Assembly: GCA_017451735.1 (NCBI GenBank)
Contig: JAFTNU010000025.1
Span: 1-45,625, forward strand
Origin: Clostridia bacterium
GTDB lineage: Bacteria; Bacillota; Clostridia; Oscillospirales; CAG-272
Length of the DNA stretch: 45,625 bases
Reading direction: 5' to 3'
Both the position numbers and the translations under genes were made by a program. Positions 8,253 through 18,300 of this stretch are shown one piece after another; the first letter of the stretch is position 1; the number at the start of each line of letters is the position of its first letter. The notes below the pieces were generated by a model. The model searched no databases, was not told the DNA's origin, and was given only the letters and a program-made list of their open reading frames with translations.

Positions 8253-10958
8253 TTACCCTTCCGGAGTTGTGGGCTCATCTGTCTCTGTTTCCTCTACGGT
8301 AGCCCACAGAGTAGGCGTACCGTCTGCATAGTGCCAGTATTTTTCGGGATTTTCAGTGGGCTCTGCGGCCGCATAATAATATTTTGCAACGCTTTCCAGC
8401 ACCCCTTTGGAATCGACCGTTTTCCATTCACTTTCCATGCCCTCGTAATATATGGTTTGCAATTTACTGCAATCCGCAAAGACTTTTTTACTAAGGGAGG
8501 TGACAAACAGCGGTATGGTTACCCATTCCAGATTGCTACAGCCCTCGAAGGCATCTGAACTGATATAGGTGAGCTTTGTACCCTCTCCGAAGTCCACACC
8601 TGTCAGGCTGACACAATTTTTAAAGGCTTCGCTCCCAACATTGACCAACTGATTATTGGGATAAAACTTCACCTCCGAAAGCTCTGCACAGTCCTCGAAA
8701 GCGGCAACACTGATGTTGGTAACCGTGTGAGGGATCGTTACAGAGGTCAAGGTGCGACAGTCATTAAACGCGTCAACGCCAATCACGGTTAAAGCGCTGT
8801 TTTCCGCAAACAGTACAGTAGCAAGCCTGCGGCAATTGGCGAAGGCGAAGGTTTTGATCTCGGTCACACTTGCGGGGATCTCAATGCCCGTCAGCAGGAT
8901 ACAAGACTGGAAGGCGTAATCTCCGATCATCGTCAGCTGTGAGCCTTCGGCAAAGGTCACAGTCGTCAGAGTGTTACAGCTGTAAAAAGCATAATCTCCG
9001 ATCTTTTTCACCGAGGCGGGGATGGTGACCGAGGTCAGATTATCTTCGTCTTTGAAGGCATTTTTTTTGATTTCCACCACAGGAATCCCGTTGATGCTCT
9101 CCGGAATGACGATATCCCCGTGGGGATTTTCGCATTTTTTGATCGTGGTTCCATCGTCGCGTTGCTTATAAGTAAAGCCATCACTTGTCCGGGTGGCAAT
9201 GGCGCTATCCGCAATGGCAGATGCAGCGATGCCGATACCGGCACAGAGTATACCTATCAGCACCACAAGCATAAACCGCCCGAAATGAAAGACTCTCTTC
9301 GTATGACCGTAGCTTGAGACACAAGTCGTTATGTATTTACCGATGGACTTGGAACAAAAGCCCGTGATTGCCACCGCCACCGCTCCTATCCCATACAACG
9401 GGAAACGCAACAGCGTGAAATTTTTGCTGACTGTATCGTTGGCGGTCGCAACGATATCCTGAATGCACATGATCAAAAGCCCGATGGCAATCAGAAGAAA
9501 TCCGATCATGATAAACAGATCCTCCCGTTTTTCCATGGCTTCCTTCTTCTTCTGTGCATCCTCTTGGCCATCATCACCCGTTTTTTTCCGTTTCTTCTTG
9601 GAATGCTCACGGCACTCCTTTATCAGCTGATCGGCGTCCTTGTATCCGGAGATGCTTTTAAACAAGCCTGCGGCGGTTTTATAATCCCCGTCGCTTTGCG
9701 CTTCGCAGGCCTTTACATAGATCTCCTCCTTCCGCTTGTTCTCCTTGCGGGTGCGGATATCCTGCAAATAGCCGCGCATTTCGGCCTTCAGGGTATCGTC
9801 GCCGTAGCGCATAATCTGGGTATAGTTGTGGTTCTGGTCAAAGGGATTGCATTCGGAAAGCCCGCTCACATCGGTCACTCGCAGCTCTGTCATCAGCCTG
9901 CCCAGATACCCGCGGGCATTGGAGGGCGCACGGTTGATCACCTGATCAAACATCTCCCCCGCGCTGTCAAAATCACCTTGCTCCAGATAAGCAAAGCCGC
10001 TTTTCAGCAACGGAGCGATCTCGGTACGAACCGTCATGGGCTCACTTGCGGCGGGCGAAGCAGTAGCGGGAGCACCCACGATCTTTTTGATGCCGTGAAC
10101 CAGATCGGCCATAAATCCAAGGCGGGACATATCCAAAGCCTGCAAATGAGAAAACTCCTCGGGCAGATCGTACGGATTCATATCCCGATAGGCCGGGATC
10201 AGATGCTTACGGGCACCGTTACGGATCAGCGTCAGATAGCGGCTCCATTCGTTCTTCACCCAAACGGCGTTGAAGTATTCGGGCTTGGTGCCCAGCACCA
10301 CCATGACCTTGGAGCTGTTTAACGCCGCATAGATGTAGGGCTCATAGGCCACACCGGGCTTATCCTCCAGGGTGATACGGGAGAAAAAGACCTTGAAGCC
10401 CTCCCGCTCCAGCTCATGATACAGATCGGTGGCCAGGGCGCTGTCCTGCGTACGCCGCCCGGAGGCATCGGATTCCTTGTAGCAAATAAAAATATCAAAG
10501 GGATCCTCGCTCTGTGCAATGGAGAGATAGCCGCGTTGGATCTCGTTGATCGCATTCGCTTCCTGCTCATAGAGCTTGTGTTGTTCCCCATCGGCGTATT
10601 TCAGTGCCGATTTATAATCCTCATCTGCAAAAACGGCGGTTCGCTGCATTCGGTTGACGGTGGGCAGATGCCGCTTGGTGGCGGGATCCTCTACATACTC
10701 GATCCCATAGCGACAAAGCACCAAGGACCAATAGGCCTCGGCATCGGTGGCATCCTCCCGCAGGATCCGCTCATAGGCCTCCATCGCCTTGTCGAAATCG
10801 CTGTTACGACGGTAATGATTGGCACGGTTATAAAGATTGACTCGGACATCACTTGCCTTTTTGGGCAAGGTCTGCTCGTATCCGCAGTAGATGCATTTGG
10901 CTACAGACCTTCCGTTTGCCTCCAATGCGGCACCGCAGTTTTTACACTCAAAAATCAT
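8253..10958 (-). CDS. Zinc ribbon-TPR-TIR-3TM-LRR receptor-like protein (paralog 1)
   Basis: A 901-residue multidomain protein. Residues 5-25 form a zinc ribbon (CKNCG and CIYCG). About 40-145 is helical and TPR-like (DFDKAMEAYERIL). About 150-292 is a TIR domain, with DPFDIFICYKESD as box 1, YEPYIYAAL holding Glu206 at the catalytic position of NAD-cleaving TIRs, and WVKNEW after it. A second TPR-like region follows (315-345, 410-445), then a basic stretch and three membrane helices (about 481-502, 514-535, 561-586). The C-terminus is a BspA-type LRR domain (about 605-840). Basic residues before the first helix and an odd helix number predict TIR inside and LRR outside. The ATG at 10958 has AGAGG upstream; a TTG at 10973 is an alternative. 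It lies 39 bp after pncB with no promoter between. Function unproven. Confidence 0.85.
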   Translation of the reverse strand: MIFECKNCGAALEANGRSVAKCIYCGYEQTLPKKASDVRVNLYNRANHYRRNSDFDKAMEAYERILREDATDAEAYWSLVLCRYGIEYVEDPATKRHLPTVNRMQRTAVFADEDYKSALKYADGEQHKLYEQEANAINEIQRGYLSIAQSEDPFDIFICYKESDASGRRTQDSALATDLYHELEREGFKVFFSRITLEDKPGVAYEPYIYAALNSSKVMVVLGTKPEYFNAVWVKNEWSRYLTLIRNGARKHLIPAYRDMNPYDLPEEFSHLQALDMSRLGFMADLVHGIKKIVGAPATASPAASEPMTVRTEIAPLLKSGFAYLEQGDFDSAGEMFDQVINRAPSNARGYLGRLMTELRVTDVSGLSECNPFDQNHNYTQIMRYGDDTLKAEMRGYLQDIRTRKENKRKEEIYVKACEAQSDGDYKTAAGLFKSISGYKDADQLIKECREHSKKKRKKTGDDGQEDAQKKKEAMEKREDLFIMIGFLLIAIGLLIMCIQDIVATANDTVSKNFTLLRFPLYGIGAVAVAITGFCSKSIGKYITTCVSSYGHTKRVFHFGRFMLVVLIGILCAGIGIAASAIADSAIATRTSDGFTYKQRDDGTTIKKCENPHGDIVIPESINGIPVVEIKKNAFKDEDNLTSVTIPASVKKIGDYAFYSCNTLTTVTFAEGSQLTMIGDYAFQSCILLTGIEIPASVTEIKTFAFANCRRLATVLFAENSALTVIGVDAFNDCRTLTSVTIPHTVTNISVAAFEDCAELSEVKFYPNNQLVNVGSEAFKNCVSLTGVDFGEGTKLTYISSDAFEGCSNLEWVTIPLFVTSLSKKVFADCSKLQTIYYEGMESEWKTVDSKGVLESVAKYYYAAAEPTENPEKYWHYADGTPTLWATVEETETDEPTTPEG
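8440..9125 (-). repeat. LRR_5 (BspA-type) repeat coding region of paralog 1
   Basis: About ten units of roughly 23 codons with the pattern ...LTSVTIPxSVxxIGxxAFxxC..., typical of Treponema-type LRRs (PF13306). These are protein repeats, not DNA elements. The array is the shortest of the three paralogs. Confidence 0.85.
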
Positions 10959-10997
10959 ATTTTCGCCTCTCAAAGGATGTTAAATGACCTTGCACTA

Positions 10998-12449
10998 TTA
11001 TTTGTGTCTTTGCTTTTTGATCATGCCGAATTTGAGATCCCAGAGCTTTTGAGAAAGATCCACATAGTAGTTATGGGGATTATCAAAGCGCTTGACCTCA
11101 TCCCACATGCTTTCAAGGGATGCTTTGCAATGGGTACGAATCTGCTCGATGGTGGGCAGCTCATAGATCTGGTTGCCATCCTTGAAGATAGGCACCAGCA
11201 ATTCCACTGCCTTGAAATTCTCCAGGGTTTTGGTCTTCCAGGTGTTTTCGGGATCAAAGATCTCCAGGGGCTTGGTATCATCCACCGTCTCGTCATGGAC
11301 ACAAAGCAGGTCGGCCTCGGCCTTGCCGGTATCCCGACCGATCAGGCGATACACCTTTTTAAAGTGGGGGGTGGTGATCTTGCCCACATTCTCGCTCAGC
11401 TTGATCTTGGGAGTGATATTTCCCTCCTCATCTTCTACGGCGCAAAGCTTGTAAACGCCGCCGAACACAGGGGCGCTCTTGGCGGTGATCAGACGCTCAC
11501 CAACGCCGAAAGCATCGACCTTGGCATCCTGTTGAATGAGTCCGCGGATGATGTATTCGTCCAGAGAATTGGAGGCGACGATCTTGCATTCCGGGAAGCC
11601 GGCTTCGTCCAGCATTTTGCGGATCTTGCCCGAAAGATACGCAATATCACCCGAATCAAGGCGCACGGCACACTTTCTGATCCCCTTGGGTACCAACACC
11701 TCTCTGAATGCGCGAATGGCATTGGGGACGCCCGATTCCAGTACGTTGTAGGTATCCACCAGCAAGGTCACATCGTTGGGATAGATCTCGCAATAAGCCT
11801 TGAAGGCCTCGTATTCGCTATCGAACATCTGCACCCAGGAGTGTGCCATGGTACCGGTTGCGGGCACGCCGAAGGCGGCGTCTGCGATGGCACAGGCAGT
11901 ACCCGAAACGCCGCCGATATAAGCGGCACGGGCACCGAGAATGGCGGCATCCGCCCCTTGTGCGCGGCGGGAACCGAACTCACTGATGGCACGTCCCTTT
12001 GCGGCACGGGTGATACGCGCCGCCTTGGTGGCGATCAGGGATTGGTGATTGAGCATCATCAAAAGATAGGTTTCGATGAACTGAGCCTCAATGGTAGGAG
12101 CTCGAACCGTCATCAGGGGCTCGCCCGGAAACACCACGGTCCCCTCCGGAACCGCCCAGATGTCACCGGTAAAATGGAAGCCCCGCAGATACTCCAGGAA
12201 ATCCTCTTGAAAACAGCCCCGACGGCGCAGATAGTCGATATCATCCTTGTCAAAATGCAGATCATTCACATATTCAATGATCTGCTCCAGGCCTGCGGCA
12301 ATGGCATAGCCGCCATCATCGGGATTCTTGCGGTAGAAAACATCAAAATAAGCGATCTTTTCCTTCATTCCCTTGCGGAAATATCCGTTACCCATGGTCA
12401 ATTCGTAATAATCGACCAGCATCGTCAGATTGCGTGAAATGTCTTTCAT
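10998..12449 (-). CDS. pncB: Nicotinate phosphoribosyltransferase
   Basis: A 483-residue enzyme of the long Gram-positive type. It joins nicotinate to PRPP, with ATP hydrolysis, to make nicotinate mononucleotide, the committed step of the Preiss-Handler NAD salvage route in the cytoplasm. Landmarks are LTMLVDYYELTMGNGYF near the start, EFGSRRAQG around residue 157, GTMAHSWVQMF with the phosphorylated His203, and LVDTYNVLESG. The ATG at 12449 follows AAGGAAAATACT. It lies 16 bp after the DUF5722-like gene and 39 bp before a TIR-LRR gene, so the three are probably one transcript. Linkage to a TIR protein is notable because TIR enzymes consume NAD. Identification is firm. Confidence 0.95.
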   Translation of the reverse strand: MKDISRNLTMLVDYYELTMGNGYFRKGMKEKIAYFDVFYRKNPDDGGYAIAAGLEQIIEYVNDLHFDKDDIDYLRRRGCFQEDFLEYLRGFHFTGDIWAVPEGTVVFPGEPLMTVRAPTIEAQFIETYLLMMLNHQSLIATKAARITRAAKGRAISEFGSRRAQGADAAILGARAAYIGGVSGTACAIADAAFGVPATGTMAHSWVQMFDSEYEAFKAYCEIYPNDVTLLVDTYNVLESGVPNAIRAFREVLVPKGIRKCAVRLDSGDIAYLSGKIRKMLDEAGFPECKIVASNSLDEYIIRGLIQQDAKVDAFGVGERLITAKSAPVFGGVYKLCAVEDEEGNITPKIKLSENVGKITTPHFKKVYRLIGRDTGKAEADLLCVHDETVDDTKPLEIFDPENTWKTKTLENFKAVELLVPIFKDGNQIYELPTIEQIRTHCKASLESMWDEVKRFDNPHNYYVDLSQKLWDLKFGMIKKQRHK

Positions 12450-12465
12450 AGTATTTTCCTTTTTA

Positions 12466-15162
12466 TCAAATGTTATTTTCCTTCGCCTGCTCTTCGGTAT
12501 GTGTCGCTTTTACTCGTATGCCGTGCCCGTGCCGATAGCGAATGATCAGGAATGCGGCAAGGGCAATGCTTGCGCCCACCACCAAAACGGTTACCAGGAT
12601 CGGCCTTGTATAATCCTTTTTGACCTCTGTGTCATCCCCCGTTGCGGTATTCGAATCGGCGGCGATCCGTTCGGCAAGTGCCGCGGAATCCAGCAAGGTA
12701 CTTTCCAGTGTCACACTGTGCAGACGTAAATTGTATGCCGTCGCACTGTTGTCCAGTGGACGGGCCAATACGCGAACAGAGCGCAGCTTGCTCAGATTCC
12801 CCGCATAGCCGGAAAGATCCAGATAAAGCTCCTGCGCATCTCCCGCCGTCAGAACTGTAGAGGAGATGACGGTGATGCCTTCACCCAGCAAGCGGATCTG
12901 CACCTCATAGGGCGTGCCCGATGTACCGTCGATACCAAGAGAAAAGCGCATCAAAGGAGCAAAGGAATAATCCTTGGAGGGCGAAAAATGATAGGCGATC
13001 TCGGCATACCCTTCTCCCACATCGGAAGAAAAGCGTGCGGTCAGCGCACGGTTCAGCACAGACAGGTCACTGCAACCGTCCCCCGCGTACCAATCCGGCA
13101 CATCGGCCGTGGTAGAAAAATTCCATAGCACGTAACTGCCGACGGCTGTGGCGCCGCTTTGATACTTTTCACCGGTCAAGGACAGCTTAACGATCTGTCG
13201 CGTGATGAGTGCCCTTTCGCTGTATGTAGGATAGATCTCGGTAAAGGATGAAACGCCGACGGTTTTCAGCGTGGAGGCGGTTACCGTGACGGTATCCGCT
13301 GTATTGATATAGGTAGCCATATATCGGAGAGCTTTGGCGCATGCATCATTCCCTGCGGATTCGGCTATGGAAAAGTCCACAAAGAAGCTTCTGACACGAT
13401 TGTTCAGTGCAAGGCTGATATACTGAAGCGCGTATGCGGCACAGAGTTCTTCTTGCGAGAGGGCGGTATCCGGCATCCAGGAATACAAAATGCTTGTATC
13501 CAAAAAAGCGTAGTACCTGCCGTACTCTTCCAGAATGGAAAGGAAATCGGACAAACGGTCGATGCCGTAGGAGCTTTTTTCCTCCGCTTCATCCTCCGAC
13601 AACCGATCGGGGATCGCATCGGATTCCAGCATCACCGAAAAATGCGGAGGGGTCAGGACGCGGGTATTGATCGCTTCCAGGAGTGACAGTAAAAAGAGCT
13701 CGGAGAAATAATCTCCCGTCAGATTTTCGGACGTCACCGTGTCGGGCCACATGCGGTCCGACACAGGTACCACGATATGCACCTGCGGAATGTTCACCCG
13801 GGCAGTCCCCGCAATCAGATTCAGAACGGCGGCATACATTTCGGTATACTCCGAAAGCCCCATAGAGCCCACATAACCGTAAGTAGAGGCGCGGTCGGCA
13901 CTGCGCCCGATGATGATACCGCTGATCGTTCCGTTCGTCCCCTCTGCGTAGCGCAGGGTCAGAAAATCGGTAAAGGCATGAACGGCAAGAAGCGCATCCT
14001 CGCTTTGTACCGTAATACCCTTGTTCACAATGTCACCGGCATCCTCGGTATAAGTCACAAAGGGTAAGCCGTTGGCGTCGGGAGAAATCAGAAACCGCAA
14101 ATAGACAGCGCATCCTGCCCCCGAGAGATTGCGCACACGGCGATCCAGCTCGTTTACATAGGTCTCATCAAAATAATAATAGGAGTGTGCTCCGGCGTAA
14201 AGAATACTGGTGCTTTGCACGGTGAGCATGCGATCCAGATAAACATCCACGATTTCCACCTCCGCACCGCTGTCGATCACGGAAAAGAGCGAATCGGTGT
14301 GAAAGCCCTTGAAGCCCACATCGGACACGGTGGTTGCGGCGGGAATATCGGGATAGATCGGCGTGCACAAGGGCACACGCTCCCCCGTCTTTGTCACGGC
14401 CGCGACAACATAACGGGCATAGATCTCTTCAGCGCCCTCCACCTCCACGGAAAAGGAAAAATTCTCGGAAACTCCGATGCGCGCCACGGGAGTCTTATTG
14501 GAGAGATACAGATCCTCGTCAAAATCCAAAGCGAACAGTGCCAGTGTTTCACCGTCGTAAAGCACCTGCGCATCAAAGCTGAGCTTTCCCTTGATCAGGA
14601 CGGTGTTGCTTGCGCTGTCATAGGAGCAGGATTCCAACGTCATCATATTCTCAAAGGATTCCTCGTAAACCGAAACATCAAAGAAGGATTCCAGTGTGAC
14701 GCTTCCCTTCGGACTGCCGTCACAGTAAAATGAGATCGACAGCTCGCTCAATCCTTGCGAAAAATGAGGGGCAGGCAGAACATAGGAGCTTGACGTTGCG
14801 GCTCCGGCCGAAATATCCTGCTTGACTTCCCCCCATACGGGAGAATTATTTTCAAGGTACTTGTACCGGATCACCAGCTCGCGGGCGTTGGAATGATTGG
14901 TCAGGGCGATGTACAGGGTGTTGGTGGTGCCGTCGCTCCCCATGGCCGACACACCGTCTGCCACAAAGGTTGTGTTGGATTCGGAAAGCTCGATCTCCAC
15001 AGGGCTTCCGTTTGTGGTGTCATATGTCCCGAGCTTGGAAAAGATAAAACGCCGACCGTCGGCAGATGCATCGGTTTGCAGCGCACCGAACATCCCGAGC
15101 ACGGAGCCAAGCAAAAGGCAACTCAAAAAGAACGCCAGAAAACGCGTCGCTTTTTTTATCAA
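12466..15162 (-). CDS. Secreted, membrane-anchored DUF5722-like protein with glycosidase-type barrel
   Basis: An 898-residue exported protein. It opens with MIKKATRFLAFFLSCLLLGS, a signal sequence with probable cleavage after DASA near residue 33. An all-beta region follows, then about residues 270-650 a segment resembling the DUF5722 barrel (DVGFKGFHTDSL, YYYFDETYVNELDRRVR, VYLRFLISPD, IIIGR). A beta-rich discoidin-like part follows, then one membrane helix near residue 865 (ILVTVLVVGASIALAAFLII) and a basic tail. It should be held by its C-terminus on the outer face of the membrane. The start is inferred as TTG at 15162 because AGGAGG lies eight bases upstream; the ORF continues upstream without any ribosome site. 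Substrate unknown. It is first in a cluster with pncB and a TIR-LRR gene. Confidence 0.7.
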   Translation of the reverse strand: MIKKATRFLAFFLSCLLLGSVLGMFGALQTDASADGRRFIFSKLGTYDTTNGSPVEIELSESNTTFVADGVSAMGSDGTTNTLYIALTNHSNARELVIRYKYLENNSPVWGEVKQDISAGAATSSSYVLPAPHFSQGLSELSISFYCDGSPKGSVTLESFFDVSVYEESFENMMTLESCSYDSASNTVLIKGKLSFDAQVLYDGETLALFALDFDEDLYLSNKTPVARIGVSENFSFSVEVEGAEEIYARYVVAAVTKTGERVPLCTPIYPDIPAATTVSDVGFKGFHTDSLFSVIDSGAEVEIVDVYLDRMLTVQSTSILYAGAHSYYYFDETYVNELDRRVRNLSGAGCAVYLRFLISPDANGLPFVTYTEDAGDIVNKGITVQSEDALLAVHAFTDFLTLRYAEGTNGTISGIIIGRSADRASTYGYVGSMGLSEYTEMYAAVLNLIAGTARVNIPQVHIVVPVSDRMWPDTVTSENLTGDYFSELFLLSLLEAINTRVLTPPHFSVMLESDAIPDRLSEDEAEEKSSYGIDRLSDFLSILEEYGRYYAFLDTSILYSWMPDTALSQEELCAAYALQYISLALNNRVRSFFVDFSIAESAGNDACAKALRYMATYINTADTVTVTASTLKTVGVSSFTEIYPTYSERALITRQIVKLSLTGEKYQSGATAVGSYVLWNFSTTADVPDWYAGDGCSDLSVLNRALTARFSSDVGEGYAEIAYHFSPSKDYSFAPLMRFSLGIDGTSGTPYEVQIRLLGEGITVISSTVLTAGDAQELYLDLSGYAGNLSKLRSVRVLARPLDNSATAYNLRLHSVTLESTLLDSAALAERIAADSNTATGDDTEVKKDYTRPILVTVLVVGASIALAAFLIIRYRHGHGIRVKATHTEEQAKENNI

Positions 15163-15205
15163 AACACATGCCTCCTTTCGCCATAGGATCAATGAAGTAA
15201 AATAT

Positions 15206-15234
15206 ATTATATCACAAAACATAGGTTTTGAAAA
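15206..15234 (-). promoter_or_regulatory. Sigma-A promoter of the DUF5722-pncB-TIR cluster
   Basis: On the minus strand TTTTCA, 17 bases and TATAAT, with TGA just before the -10 (extended -10). It lies 44 bases upstream of the TTG start. It is the only promoter I can find for the three-gene cluster. Confidence 0.75.
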
Positions 15235-15326
15235 GAGATTTCCAAAACATTGTCAAAAATTCGCATGCAAATGATAAATCGGCGTAAAACAAAAACAAAT
15301 CGGTTCTTTTTCTTTTTCTCCCTGTA

Positions 15327-15335
15327 TGCTAAAAT
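15327..15335 (+). promoter_or_regulatory. Possible extended -10 promoter of the GH106-like gene
   Basis: TGCTAAAAT matches an extended -10 (TGn plus TAAAAT) 38 bases before the ATG. No good -35 hexamer is present at 17 bases, so this is tentative. Confidence 0.4.
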
Positions 15336-15373
15336 GATTTTGAAAACATTGATTTTTCAAGGAGGATCAGAAA

Positions 15374-18300
15374 ATGCTCTACCCGAAGAACAAAGAAAAA
15401 TCGCTCTCACCCGAGCTTTTCAAAAAGCCCACTGCCGAATACCGCGGCACCCCCTTCTGGGCTTGGAACTGCGATCTGGAGGAAAAGGAATTGGTCCGCC
15501 AAATCGATGTTCTGCAGAAAATGGGCTTTGGCGGGTTCCATATGCATGTGCGCGCCGGAATGTCCACCCCTTACCTTTCCGAAGAATTTATGGATCTGAT
15601 CTCCGCCTGCGTGGACAAGGCCAAGAAAAATGAAATGCTCGCTTGGCTCTATGACGAGGATCGCTGGCCCTCCGGCTTTGCGGGCGGTCTTGTAACCAAG
15701 GATCCTCAGTATCGTCAGCGTTTTTTGGTCTTTGCCCCAGAGACGGATGAAAATGGCTTGGCTTTTTCAATCGCGGCCAGTCATACCATCAGCACCGAGG
15801 GTGTTCGCGCAAGCGATGATAAAAGCGGCTTTCTGGGCAGCTATGATGTGGAGCTGGACGAAAACGGTGCTCTGCTCTCCTACCGTAAGCTGAAGAAGGG
15901 TGAAGGTGCCAAGGGTGCCGTATGGAATGCTTACCTGCAGGTTGCCAATACTTCCCCCCGCTTCAACAATCAGGCTTATGTCAACACGCTGGATAAAAAA
16001 GCCATCGATCGCTTTATCGAGATCACCTATGAACCGTATAAAAAGCGCGTGGGTAAGGATTTCGGTAAAGCGGTTCCCGCCATCTTCACCGACGAGCCTC
16101 AGTTCTCCAGAAAAAAGACATTACCCTTCGCAAACAGCCGCGACACGGTCACCCTCCCCTGGACCGACGATCTGCCGGATACCTTCCGTGCCGCCTATGG
16201 CGAGGATCTGATCGAATCCTTGCCCGAGCTGATCTGGGAAAAGGCCGACGGCAAGCCCTCTACCGTGCGTTATCACTATCATGACCATGTCTGTGACCGC
16301 TTTACCGAGGCCTTTGCCGACAATTGCGGCGCCTGGTGCCGCAAGAACGGTCTGGCGCTGACCGGTCACATGATGCAGGAGCCCACGCTGAAATCTCAGA
16401 CAGGAGCCGTAGGCGAGGCCATGCGCGCCTACCGCGCCTTTGACTTGCCCGGCATTGATATGCTGGCAGACAAGCGCGAATACACCACCGCCAAGCAGGC
16501 CCAGTCCGCCGCTCACCAGTACGGTTACGAGGGCGTGATGAGTGAGCTTTACGGTGTGACCGGATGGGATTTTGATTTCCGCCGTCACAAGATCGCGGGC
16601 GACTGGCAGGCAGCCCTTGGTATTTCCATCCGTGTTCCCCACCTTTCCTGGGTCTCCATGGGTGGTGAGGCCAAGCGCGATTACCCTGCCTCCATCAACT
16701 ATCAATCCCCTTGGTATGCACAATATAACTACATTGAGGATCATTTTTCCCGTGTGCACACGGCAATGACCCGCGGTACCCCCGAGGTGCGCGTAGGTGT
16801 GATCCATCCCATCGAAAGCTACTGGCTCCATTGGGGTCCCTCCGAACAAACCGCACTTGTTCGGGATCAGTTGGACGACAACTTCAAAAAGGTAACCGAA
16901 TGGCTGCTGTTCGGCAATGTGGATTTTGACTACATTTCCGAATCGCTCCTCCCCGAGCTGAACAAACAGGGCGGCGCACCCTTGCAGGTCGGCAAAATGG
17001 CTTACGATGTCATTGTTGTTCCCGGTTGTGAGACTCTGCGCAGCACCACCCTGGAGCGTCTGGAAGCATTCCGCAAGGCGGGCGGCAGGCTGATCTTCAT
17101 GGGAGACGCTCCCCGATACGTTGATGCCCTTGAAAACGACCGTCCCCTTGCCCTTTACAAGGCGGCCGATCGTATCTCCTTCTCTCGCTCTGCCCTGTTG
17201 GATGCACTCGATTCTTATCGCACCGTTGAGATCCGAAACAAGGACGGTCAGCTTTCTGACAACCTTCTTTATCAACTGCGCCGCGATAACGAGAACAAAT
17301 GGCTCTTTATCGCAAACGGCAAGCTGCCCTATAATCACGACATCTCCCGACAGCAAAAGATCCGTATCGCTTTGAAGGGTCATTTCCGCGCCGAGCTCTA
17401 CAATACCCTTGACGCCTCGATCACCCCGATCTCCTCTACCCAAAAGGGCGATTCCACTTATTTCGATTTTGCCCTTTATTCTCATGACAGTCTTCTGCTC
17501 AAGCTCATTCCTTACGACGGTGATTATACGGTAGCTCTGACCGAAGGTGCATGCGCCGGGCGGACGTTAAAATTGCCCACCCGTGTGAATTTCACATTGG
17601 ATGAGCCCAACGCCCTGCTGTTGGACCGCGCTATGATCAAGCTGGATGACGAGGATTGGCGCGAGTCGGAGGAGTTGCTACGCGCAGATACCAAGATCCG
17701 AGATGAGCTGAAATATGATCGCTGGGGCGACTCCCACTGTCAGCCCTGGTGCATGGCCGCCGAGCAGCAAAAGCATACAGTCGGAATGCGCTTTACCTTT
17801 GAAAGCGAGATCGATGTAAAAAATGCACATCTCGCCGCAGAATTGCCCGATGACGCATCGATCCTGTTGGACGGCAAGCAGGTGGGCAACACCCCTGACG
17901 GATTCTATGTGGATCATGCCATCCGAACCTACTCTCTTCCCGCGCTGTCTGCGGGCACGCACACGCTGGAGCTCACCACGTCCTATGATTCTCATTCGGC
18001 GCTGGAATGGTGCTACATTCTGGGCGATTTCGGCGTTTACACCGCAGGCGGATATGCCACCATCACCAAGCTCCCTCAAAAGCTGGCCTTTGGCGACATC
18101 ACCCGCCAGTATCTGCCTTTCTACAGCGGTAAATTGACCTATCATCTCCCTGTAGAAACGAGTGCCGGCAAGCTGAAGCTCCACGTCCCCCACTATCGCG
18201 CATCTGCGGTTCTGGCAAGAGTCAATGACGGTGCGGATCGACAGCTTTCGCTTTCCCCTTACACCGCAGAATTTGAAGTTGGGGACGGAGAGAGCCGTGT

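Noticed and set aside
10416-12437. A 673-codon plus-strand open frame
   Set aside because: Antisense to pncB and the TIR-LRR gene, both of which are well supported; no family features.
16121-17485. A 454-codon minus-strand open frame
   Set aside because: Antisense to the GH106-like gene; no start signals or domains.
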